NCBI GenBank assembly: GCA_900770895.1
Contig: CAAGMF010000156.1
Coordinates: 1 to 7,794 of the forward strand
Direction: 5' to 3'
Source of the DNA: an uncultured Mitsuokella sp.
GTDB lineage: Bacteria; Bacillota; Negativicutes; Selenomonadales; Selenomonadaceae
DNA: 7,794 nucleotides
Shown piece by piece: positions 1 to 6,134 of the stretch. The position numbers were made by a program, and so were the translations under genes. The stretch's first letter is position 1. The number at the start of each line of letters is the position of its first letter. The notes below the pieces were generated by a model that was not told where the DNA came from, did not search any database, and saw only the letters and a list, made by a program, of their open reading frames with translations.

Positions 1-69
1 GGAAAACGAGATTCGGACTCGCGACCCCCACCTTGGCAAGGTGGTGCTCTACCACTGAGCTATTTCCGC
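1..69 (-). tRNA. tRNA-Gly (GCC), 3' end cut by window edge
   Basis: Read on the minus strand, this folds as a tRNA: acceptor 5' strand GCGGAAA, D arm GCTC/GAGC with a loop holding G18G19, anticodon stem CCACC/GGTGG with loop TTGCCAA (anticodon GCC at 35-37), variable loop GGGTC and T stem GCGAG/CTCGT. The last bases of the acceptor stem, the discriminator and any CCA lie off the left edge. It decodes glycine GGC/GGT. It follows tRNA-Asp after only 4 nt, so the two are surely processed from one transcript. The T loop reads TCCGAAT instead of the usual TTCGAAT, so position 55 (plus-strand base 16) is C and cannot become pseudouridine. The rest of the cloverleaf pairs well. Confidence 0.95.
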
Positions 70-73
70 AAGA

Positions 74-150
74 TGGCGACCCGAATGGGACTTGAACCCA
101 TGACCTCCGCCGTGACAGGGCGGCATTCTAACCAACTAAACTACCGGGCC
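74..150 (-). tRNA. tRNA-Asp (GTC) with encoded CCA
   Basis: The minus strand gives a complete 77-nt tRNA. The acceptor stem is GGCCCGG paired with TCGGGTC (two G-T pairs), followed by discriminator G and an encoded CCA at 74-76. The anticodon is GTC (114-116) in loop CTGTCAC, on stem CCGCC/GGCGG. The T arm is ATGGG-TTCAAGT-CCCAT with a normal TTC. It decodes aspartate GAC/GAT. It is the promoter-proximal member of the pair and is preceded by a leader of roughly 24 nt from the predicted transcription start. Confidence 0.97.
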
Positions 151-169
151 ACATTGTCGCGTGTTTCAG

Positions 170-202
170 CGACGTATTAAATTATACGACGTATAACCGT
201 CG
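170..202. repeat. CGACG/CGTCG repeat cluster in the tRNA promoter
   Basis: The octamer CGACGTAT occurs at 170-177 and again at 187-194, 17 nt apart, flanking the -10 box. The second copy is also the left arm of the inverted repeat CGACG-N6-CGTCG (187-191 and 198-202), which fills the -35/-10 spacer. The first copy overlaps the predicted start site. This could be an operator or chance; no bound protein is known to me. Confidence 0.35.
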
Positions 203-209
203 TTGTCAA
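181..209 (-). promoter_or_regulatory. Consensus sigma70 promoter of the tRNA-Asp/tRNA-Gly operon
   Basis: On the minus strand, TTGACA (plus 204-209) and TATAAT (plus 181-186) are separated by exactly 17 nt. Both hexamers match the housekeeping consensus perfectly. The expected start of transcription is near plus position 174, about 24 nt before the tRNA-Asp 5' end. Such strength fits a stable-RNA operon. The spacer also holds an inverted repeat, CGACG-N6-CGTCG (187-202). Confidence 0.9.
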
Positions 210-248
210 CCATTTTGTTTGCTTTTTTCTTCTCCGTCAGTCTCATCC

Positions 249-278
249 TTGCACTCATAGTTGCTTATGTAGTAGAAT
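249..278 (+). promoter_or_regulatory. Possible promoter of the SIMPL-acyltransferase-permease operon
   Basis: TTGCAC (249-254) and TAGAAT (273-278) are 18 nt apart, about 43 nt upstream of the SIMPL gene start. The -10 matches consensus at 5 of 6 positions but the -35 only at 3 of 6, so this is a weak prediction. It lies in the A+T-rich spacer between the divergent tRNA promoter and the first plus-strand gene. Confidence 0.3.
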
Positions 279-310
279 GTTACCTGTATCAAATATATGT
301 CTATCACACA

Positions 311-315
311 GGAGG
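311..315 (+). promoter_or_regulatory. Shine-Dalgarno site that fixes the SIMPL gene start
   Basis: GGAGG lies 6 nt before the ATG at 322. The in-frame upstream ATG at 277 has no such site and would put a non-signal-like stretch before the signal peptide, so 322 is preferred. Confidence 0.85.
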
Positions 316-321
316 TTCATC

Positions 322-1065
322 ATGTTCTATAAATCCATTCATTCTGCACGCCTGTCGCATCTGGCCGCAGCCTTTGCCTGCGCGGCCGTGATCGGCTTCG
401 CCCCGGCCATGGCCTCGGCAGCGGAGGCACAGCCGCGCCCCATCATCAGCGTCGACGGCACGGCGGAGGCCGAGGCCACGCCGGACACGGCAACGATCAC
501 GCTCGGTGTCATGACGCATGACTCGGACGCTGCCAAAGCCCAGACCGAGAATGCCCGTCTCTCCTCAGCCGTCAATCAGGCGATCCGCTCGCTGGGGATA
601 GAAGCAAAGGATATAAACACTACGAATTATTATTTCTCGCCAACCTACCGTACCGATGACAAGCATCAGCAGGAAATCAGCGGCTACACGGTAAAAAATA
701 CCGTAGTCGTGAAAATTCACGACCTGAAACTGACCGGCCGCGTCATCGACATAGCACTGAAGAACGGGGCCAATGAGGTCCATTCACTCCAGTTCAGCAC
801 GAGTGATACCAGCGCAGTCCGCCGTGACGCCCTGGGCCGTGCTGCTGCCGATGCCCGGGCCAAGGCCGATATCCTGGCCAGTGCTCTGGGGCATCGCGTC
901 ATCGGCATCAGCTCCGTATCAGAAAATAGTTCCTTCAGCATGCCGCGCAGCTATGGCAGTGCCATGCTCATGGCCAAAGCCGCCAATGATGCCGCCACGA
1001 CCATAGAGCCGGGAACTCTGACCATGTCAGCAAACGTGCATGTCGATTTCATCATCGACGACTGA
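322..1065 (+). CDS. Exported SIMPL-domain (YggE/DUF541-like) protein
   Basis: The predicted protein has 247 aa. Residues 1-33 form a classic Sec signal peptide: a basic start, a hydrophobic core (about 14-29) and a cleavage site after ASA before AEAQ. A Cys at 20 does not sit in a lipobox, so a soluble periplasmic or extracytoplasmic protein is likely. The rest is one SIMPL domain. It opens with the family's ISVDGTAEAEATPDTATITLGV-type strand (about 42-63), continues with a helix whose Gly-Ile turn leads into DINTTNYYFSPTY, and then SGYTVKNTVVVKI. The late helix, rich in A, R and K (DALGRAAADARAKADILA), precedes the final strand VIGISSVSE. E. coli YggE is linked to lowered oxidative stress, and other members form ring or channel-like oligomers, but no biochemical activity is settled. 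It is first in a likely three-gene operon, with 64 nt to the next gene and no visible terminator. Confidence 0.9.
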   Translation: MFYKSIHSARLSHLAAAFACAAVIGFAPAMASAAEAQPRPIISVDGTAEAEATPDTATITLGVMTHDSDAAKAQTENARLSSAVNQAIRSLGIEAKDINTTNYYFSPTYRTDDKHQQEISGYTVKNTVVVKIHDLKLTGRVIDIALKNGANEVHSLQFSTSDTSAVRRDALGRAAADARAKADILASALGHRVIGISSVSENSSFSMPRSYGSAMLMAKAANDAATTIEPGTLTMSANVHVDFIIDD

Positions 1066-1129
1066 GTTCCGACCTGTAAGCATTCACGAAGCAGAATCTG
1101 AAAACCGCTAAAAAGGAGTCTTCTACCCT

Positions 1130-2314
1130 ATGCCAGTTGTCTCGGCATCCGATCATGCAGCTGCCGCTGCGCCATCTGCTCCCAGGCGCAAGCCCCGCCT
1201 GGCCGCTATCGAATACATTCGCGGCATATCGATGATGGGCGTCATCGGTATCCATGTCGGCTCGCAGTACCTCATGAACACTGCTGCCAACATAAACCTC
1301 GTAGCTCTGTTCGAAGTCGCCACACGCTTCAGCGTACCGATATTTTTCTTCATATCGGCGTTCGGCCTGTTCTACAATCTCGATATGGACCGGCCGTTCG
1401 ATTTCCGTCATTTCCTGGTGCGCCGTGCGAAGACTGTACTCATCCCGTACATCGTATGGTCCGCATTCTATCTGGCTCATGACGGACTATTCTACGGCGT
1501 CGGATTCCCCGATCTACCGCATTTCCTTGTGCTGCTGTTCTTCGGCAATGCGAAATATCAGCTGTACTTCCTCGTCATACTGCTCTGGTTCTACCTGTTC
1601 ATGCCACTATGGATATACATGGTGCGCCGCATCGGTCTGCGTGGTCTGGCGATACTGCTGCTGCTACAGATCGCGTTCGACTACTGGTCCAGCTTCTCGA
1701 CGAGCTTCAACCTCTACGTATACGGACTGCCAGATGGTTCGCTGTTGAAGCCTTTCCTGATGTACCGCCTGAATTATTGGGTTGTACACTACATATTCAT
1801 ATTCGTAATCGGTGGGTGGCTGGCAGTACACATCGAGGAGTTCCAGCGCTTCATGCGTACCCGGCGCCGCCTGATCGTCGTCGCTTTCTGGTTGAGCCTG
1901 GCCGCTCTGCTCGGCTACTACTACAGCCTGTTCCCGCGCGGCTACACGGCTATGGATGCCATAAATACGGCCCATCAGCTCTGCCCCGCTGGTGTCATCT
2001 ACACCCTCACCGCCTCGCTGTTCTTCTTCACGATATTCACCTACAACAGCTATCCGGACTGGCTGCGCTATCTGTTGCATGAGCTGGGCCGCCATTCCTA
2101 TTTTGCTTATCTCGTCCATCCGGTCGCCATCACCTATCTGGCCACCGGCCTGGCTGCCTCCGGCCATATCATGACCGCTCCCATCGCGATCGGCTTCTAC
2201 TGCCTGACATTACTGCTGGCCATGCTCAGCGCCATCGTATGCCGCCAGCTCGGCAACCACATACACTTGCTGAACATGCTCACCATAGGTGTATATCCAA
2301 AGAAAAAGCAATGA
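1130..2314 (+). CDS. Acyltransferase-3 family membrane O-acyltransferase
   Basis: The predicted protein has 394 aa. A short Ala/Pro/Arg-rich cytosolic N-terminus (1-25) is followed by about ten hydrophobic segments (roughly 31-50, 62-82, 100-117, 128-165, 170-185, 213-235, 248-268, 285-305, 320-340 and 348-375). The first segment carries R31 and H42 (IRGISMMGVIGIH), which fits the R-X10-H arrangement seen in characterised members such as OafB. PIFFFISAFGLF, RRAKTVLIPYIVWS and the late HSYFAYLVHP are also family hallmarks. Members move acetyl or similar groups from cytosolic CoA donors onto sugars of surface polymers (LPS O-antigen, capsule, exopolysaccharide). No SGNH domain is fused, so a single-domain enzyme of the WecH/IcaC type is likely. 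The acceptor cannot be read from sequence, and no glycan genes lie nearby. AAAAGGAG at 1111-1118 is the Shine-Dalgarno site, with a rather long 11-nt spacing. Codon use includes about 13 ATA isoleucines. Confidence 0.88.
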   Translation: MPVVSASDHAAAAAPSAPRRKPRLAAIEYIRGISMMGVIGIHVGSQYLMNTAANINLVALFEVATRFSVPIFFFISAFGLFYNLDMDRPFDFRHFLVRRAKTVLIPYIVWSAFYLAHDGLFYGVGFPDLPHFLVLLFFGNAKYQLYFLVILLWFYLFMPLWIYMVRRIGLRGLAILLLLQIAFDYWSSFSTSFNLYVYGLPDGSLLKPFLMYRLNYWVVHYIFIFVIGGWLAVHIEEFQRFMRTRRRLIVVAFWLSLAALLGYYYSLFPRGYTAMDAINTAHQLCPAGVIYTLTASLFFFTIFTYNSYPDWLRYLLHELGRHSYFAYLVHPVAITYLATGLAASGHIMTAPIAIGFYCLTLLLAMLSAIVCRQLGNHIHLLNMLTIGVYPKKKQ

Positions 2315-2321
2315 TAAATAC

Positions 2322-2330
2322 AAAAGGAAG
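2322..2330 (+). promoter_or_regulatory. Shine-Dalgarno site of the permease gene, long spacing
   Basis: AAAAGGAAG ends 12 nt before the ATG at 2343, longer than usual. The in-frame ATG at 2289 lies inside the acyltransferase gene, lacks a site and would add 18 basic residues not typical of the family. The start MNLFRTKS matches how YfnA/YhdG-type permeases begin. Confidence 0.6.
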
Positions 2331-2342
2331 TCAAGTTATCTG

Positions 2343-3752
2343 ATGAATCTTTTCCGTACCAAAAGCATCGAGCAGCTCCAAAAAGTCGCTGCTACCTCCG
2401 GCATGGTGAAATCGCTCGGCGCTTTTGACCTCATCCTGCTCGGCATCGGCTGCGTCATCGGCACCGGCATCTTCGTGCTCACAGGCGTCGCAGCGGCGAA
2501 ATATGCCGGTCCTGCCGTCACCATCTCCTTCATTCTGTCAGGACTTGCCTGCGCACTCGCCGGCCTTGCCTACGCAGAGTTTTCCTCCATTGTGCCCGCA
2601 TCGGGCAGCGCCTATACGTATACCTATGCCTCACTCGGAGAATTCATCGCCTTCATCGTGGGCTGGAACCTTATCCTCGAGTACACCGTCACGGCGAGTG
2701 CCGTCGCCTCGGGCTGGTCGGGCTACGTGACAGGACTCATGCTCTCAGCGGGGATCGACCTCCCGCACGCACTCACGCACGTACCGGCGGACGGTGGTAT
2801 CCTCAATCTGCCCGCCATATTCATCACGCTCCTGCTCTCCTTCTTCCTCATCCATGGCACACAGGAAAGTGCACGGCTCAACCGCATCCTCGTCTTCATC
2901 AAGCTCGCGGCTGTCTTTCTCTTCCTGTTCCTTGCCGCACCGCATGTGAACCCGGCAAACTGGGAGCCATTCATGCCATTCGGCGTATCCGGCATCTTCG
3001 GCGGCGCAGCTATCGTATTCTTCGCCTACATCGGCTTCGACGCCGTCGCAACAAGCGCGGAGGAATGCAAGAACCCCGCTCGCGACCTCCCCATCGGCAT
3101 CATCGGCTCGCTATTCGTCTGCACGGCACTCTACGTCGTCGTTGCCGCCGTGCTCACGGGTGTCGTCCCCTACACAGAGCTCAACAATCCTGAGCCCGTC
3201 GCCTTCGCATTGCGCTACATCGGCTACCGCCTCGGCTCAGCCATCGTCGGTGTCGGCGCCATTGCGGGTATCACGACTGTGCTGCTCGTCCTGCTCTACG
3301 GACAGGCGCGCATCTTCTTCGCGATGAGTCGCGACGGCATGGTCCCTGCGAACGTTTGCAAGATCCACAAGCGCTACCACACGCCCTACATCGTGACCGT
3401 CGCTGGTGCCGTCTTCGTTTCCATCATCGCGGGACTCGCACCGATTGGCGTCATCGCGGAGATGGCAAACATCGGCACGCTCTCCGCCTTCACCGTTGCC
3501 TCGCTCGGCGTCCTCGTACTGCGCGTGACGAAGCCGAACCTCCACCGCACCTTCCGCTGCCCCGTCGTCTGGATCATCGCACCGCTCGCCATCCTGGCTT
3601 GCGGCTACCTCATGGCCCATCTCCCCTATGAGACCTGGATCCGCTTCGTCGTCTGGTGCGCGATCGGCTGCCTCGTCTACTTCGGCTACAGCTACCAGCA
3701 TAGCACGCTCGGCCATGCGCAGCAGCTAGCAAAAAAACCGCCACAGGAATAA
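2343..3752 (+). CDS. APC-superfamily amino acid permease, CAT (YfnA/YhdG-like) type
   Basis: The predicted protein has 469 aa, usual for bacterial members of the cationic amino acid transporter branch. It has about 12 hydrophobic segments. TM1 has the unwound substrate-binding signature GIGCVIGTGIF (34-44), preceded by the typical LGAFDLILL. GLAYAEFSSIVPASGSAYTY (74-93) and GWNLILEY (107-114) are also characteristic. TM6 has FFAYIGFDAVATSAEE (226-241) followed by KNPARDLP. YGQARIFFAMSRDGMVP (319-335) marks the TM8/loop region. It imports amino acids by proton-coupled symport or exchange at the cytoplasmic membrane; the substrate is not readable, since homologues range from broad neutral to cationic. 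It lies 28 nt after the acyltransferase gene and is last in the likely operon. Codon choice differs sharply from the neighbours: one ATA isoleucine, heavy use of ATC and CTC. Confidence 0.92.
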   Translation: MNLFRTKSIEQLQKVAATSGMVKSLGAFDLILLGIGCVIGTGIFVLTGVAAAKYAGPAVTISFILSGLACALAGLAYAEFSSIVPASGSAYTYTYASLGEFIAFIVGWNLILEYTVTASAVASGWSGYVTGLMLSAGIDLPHALTHVPADGGILNLPAIFITLLLSFFLIHGTQESARLNRILVFIKLAAVFLFLFLAAPHVNPANWEPFMPFGVSGIFGGAAIVFFAYIGFDAVATSAEECKNPARDLPIGIIGSLFVCTALYVVVAAVLTGVVPYTELNNPEPVAFALRYIGYRLGSAIVGVGAIAGITTVLLVLLYGQARIFFAMSRDGMVPANVCKIHKRYHTPYIVTVAGAVFVSIIAGLAPIGVIAEMANIGTLSAFTVASLGVLVLRVTKPNLHRTFRCPVVWIIAPLAILACGYLMAHLPYETWIRFVVWCAIGCLVYFGYSYQHSTLGHAQQLAKKPPQE

Positions 3753-3780
3753 CCTGGCATACAAAAATTATCTGCTACTC

Positions 3781-3848
3781 AAAAAAATTGAAAAACGAGT
3801 TGAAAAGTGCCGCATACATCAGGCTGAAAAACCACTGTATGCGGCACT
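3781..3848 (-). terminator. Hairpin terminator between convergent genes
   Basis: AGTGCCGCATACA (3806-3818) and TGTATGCGGCACT (3836-3848) are a perfect 13-bp inverted repeat around a 17-nt loop. Read on the minus strand, the stem is followed by TTT and then, after a few bases, runs of five and seven T (plus 3781-3805). It therefore fits a rho-independent terminator for the EF-G-like gene whose stop is 75 nt away. On the plus strand the stem is followed by CGTCTATATG, a poor T tract, so it may stop the permease transcript only partly. The loop is longer than in most terminators. Confidence 0.7.
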
Positions 3849-3922
3849 CGTCTATATGAACCATTCCCCATCACATATCAAGGTGCGCTTCGCCGTCATA
3901 CAGAAGCACATATATCTGGAAT

Positions 3923-6001
3923 TCAGCGCATTTTTCGCTTTTCCTGATAAGCCTCGACGATCTGCTGAGCGATATTGGCTGGCACCTCGGCATAGCGGGC
4001 GAACTCCTGCGTATAGCTGCCGCGGTCCTGCGTCAGAGAGCGCAGCTCGGTCGCAAACTTATACAGCTCGCTGGCTGGTACTTCGGCACTGACCTCGCTG
4101 AAATCACGTTCCTGACTCTGCGTGCCCAGTATGCGTGCCCGCTTGGCACTGAGGCGTCCCATGATGTTGCCCAGATAGTACTCTGGCGCCATGACTTTTA
4201 TCGTGTAGATCGGCTCGAGCAGATAGGGCTCGCAGTTCATGATGCCCTTGCGTATCGCTATGGCTGCTGCGGCCTTGAATGAGGCCTCGGACGAGTCTAC
4301 TGGATGATAGGAACCGTCGTAAAGGTTGACCTTTACATCAACCAGCGGATACCCTGCCAGCACGCCAGCCTCCAGAGCCTCCGTCACGCCTTTCTCTACC
4401 GCTGGGATGAACTGGCGCGGCACGCTGCCACCGAAGATATTCTCCGTGAACTCATTGCCGCTGCCGACGGCCTGCGGCGAGAGCTCCAGCCAGACATCGC
4501 CGAACTGGCCATGACCACCAGTCTGTTTCTTATAGCGTCCCTGGATCTTCGTCGCCTGGCGGATGGCCTCACGATAGGCCACCGACGGCTGCTTGAATTC
4601 CAGATTGACTTTGTACTTGCGGGCCAGCTTCTCGCGCAATATCTCGAGCTGCACTTCGCCGATGCCCCGCACGATATCCTCGTGCGTCGCCGGATCTTTT
4701 TCCACGACGAGCGTCGGGTCATCATCCTGTTCCTTGGCCAGCGCTGCGAGGACCTTGTCCTCATCTTTGCGCCCTGCCGTATCGACGGCCATGGCCAGCA
4801 TCGGCTCCGGATAAGAAATCTTCTCATACTGTATCGGATTATTCTTATCGCAGAGCGTATCCCCTGTCTGCACATTCTGCAGCTTCGTCGTCACCACGAT
4901 ATCGCCGGCATCTGCTTTTGCCAGATTATCCTGGCGCTTGCCCTGCATGCTGAACAGACTGCCGATGCGTACCGACTGGGGATTGCTGCCTGCCCGTATG
5001 GCATTCATATCGCTACGTGCTGTCCCCGAGAGGATGCGCATATAGCTGAGCCGTCCTGTGAGCGGCTCAGCCACCGTACGGAATACCTGGGCAGAGAATG
5101 GATCCTCTGTACGGCGCTCCTTGAGCTCGCCGTCCTCAGGATTCACCCCCAGCGATACCTTGAAATACGGCGACGGCAGGTACTCCACGATACCATTCAT
5201 GAGTTTATGGATACCGATGTTTTGTTTGGCTGAGCCCACGAATACAGGGAATATCTTGCCGGCCTGTATGCCCTCTATGAGAGCGGCCTCGACCTCGACC
5301 TCGGTGATCTCATCGCCATTGACGTATTTCTCGAGCAGCTCGTTGTTGAAATCAGCGACGGACTCTATAAGCTTCTGCCGGGCCTCTTCGACCTCGTCAG
5401 CCATATACTCCGGGACATCGGCTTTCACGACTTCGTCATCATGCATGACGATCTTTATATGGAGGGACAGCAAATCTGCCACGCCCTGCAGTGCGGCCTC
5501 GGCTCCGACTGGTATCTGCACCGGTACGACGCCATCACCGAACCGTGCCCGCAGCTCATCGATGACCGCCCGATAGTCAGCCCGATCGCGATCCATCTTG
5601 TTGACGAAGAAGGCCCGTGGGATATCGGCCTCGGTCGCATAGCGCCATATCTTCTCCGTACCGACTTCGACGCCCGAGGCGGCCGAGACGACGATGAGGG
5701 CCGTGTCTGCTGCCTGCAGCGCCCCCTGCACTTCACCGATGAAATCCGGATAGCCAGGCGTATCGAGGAAATTGATCTTGTAATCCTTCCACTCGCAGGC
5801 CACCAGCTTCGTCCCTATGGTCAGCTCGCGTGCTGCTTCCTCCGGCTCATAGTCCAGTACACTCGTATGGGCATCGACACTCCCCTGCCGCTTCACCGCA
5901 CCCGACCGGTAAAGGCAGGCATCGAGCAAGCTCGTCTTGCCTGTCTTGCCATGACCGACCACTGCCACATTGCGTATATTCGTACTAGCATAGAACTTCA
6001 T
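3923..6001 (-). CDS. fusA: Elongation factor G paralogue (EF-G2-type, DTPGY motif)
   Basis: The predicted protein is 692 aa, full EF-G length. The GTPase domain has P-loop GHGKTGKTS (16-24; standard EF-G has AHIDAGKTT), switch I ARELTIG (57-63; standard RGITI), DTPGYPDF (80-87; standard DTPGHVDF), NKMD (134-137) and GSA (256-258). Residue Y84 replaces the His that normally positions the attacking water. Domain II starts near 300 and domain III near 400. Domain IV (about 480-600) keeps the decoding-site loops: YKKQTGGHGQFG (490-501) and YDGSYHPVDSSEASF (561-575) with H566. Domain V (about 600-675) has ILGTQSQ. A ribosome-binding translocase-like role is likely. Bacteroides and mycobacterial EF-G2 proteins are reported to lack ribosome-stimulated GTPase activity, so this is probably not the housekeeping EF-G. 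No rpsL, rpsG or tuf genes lie beside it. GGAGGG (6008-6013 on minus) sits 6 nt before the ATG. I find no convincing promoter in the 133-nt gap to the upstream peptidase gene, so read-through from it is possible. Confidence 0.93.
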   Translation of the reverse strand: MKFYASTNIRNVAVVGHGKTGKTSLLDACLYRSGAVKRQGSVDAHTSVLDYEPEEAARELTIGTKLVACEWKDYKINFLDTPGYPDFIGEVQGALQAADTALIVVSAASGVEVGTEKIWRYATEADIPRAFFVNKMDRDRADYRAVIDELRARFGDGVVPVQIPVGAEAALQGVADLLSLHIKIVMHDDEVVKADVPEYMADEVEEARQKLIESVADFNNELLEKYVNGDEITEVEVEAALIEGIQAGKIFPVFVGSAKQNIGIHKLMNGIVEYLPSPYFKVSLGVNPEDGELKERRTEDPFSAQVFRTVAEPLTGRLSYMRILSGTARSDMNAIRAGSNPQSVRIGSLFSMQGKRQDNLAKADAGDIVVTTKLQNVQTGDTLCDKNNPIQYEKISYPEPMLAMAVDTAGRKDEDKVLAALAKEQDDDPTLVVEKDPATHEDIVRGIGEVQLEILREKLARKYKVNLEFKQPSVAYREAIRQATKIQGRYKKQTGGHGQFGDVWLELSPQAVGSGNEFTENIFGGSVPRQFIPAVEKGVTEALEAGVLAGYPLVDVKVNLYDGSYHPVDSSEASFKAAAAIAIRKGIMNCEPYLLEPIYTIKVMAPEYYLGNIMGRLSAKRARILGTQSQERDFSEVSAEVPASELYKFATELRSLTQDRGSYTQEFARYAEVPANIAQQIVEAYQEKRKMR

Positions 6002-6134
6002 CTTCGTCCCTCCAGTCAGAAAATTTATCTATATTGTTCTAATTCTCTGAACTATGGGAATTTCCTGCTAGGTATATTGATTTTCGCGCTTTTATCGAGT
6101 TTGTGCCGAGTTGAATCCGTTTGGCTGTCAGCAA

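Noticed and set aside
203..391. Plus-strand 62-aa open frame before and into the SIMPL gene
   Set aside because: It overlaps the tRNA promoter and the SIMPL signal peptide in another frame, with no Shine-Dalgarno site.
3856..4092. Plus-strand 78-aa frame after the terminator
   Set aside because: Mostly antisense to the EF-G C-terminus and without a Shine-Dalgarno site.
4304..5233. Long plus-strand frame of 309 aa antisense to the EF-G paralogue
   Set aside because: Its composition is that of a G+C-rich shadow frame; the minus strand carries unmistakable EF-G motifs through the whole stretch.
6014..6134. Candidate promoters before the EF-G paralogue (TATACC and TATAGA-like hexamers)
   Set aside because: None has an acceptable -35 at 16-18 nt, so no call was made.
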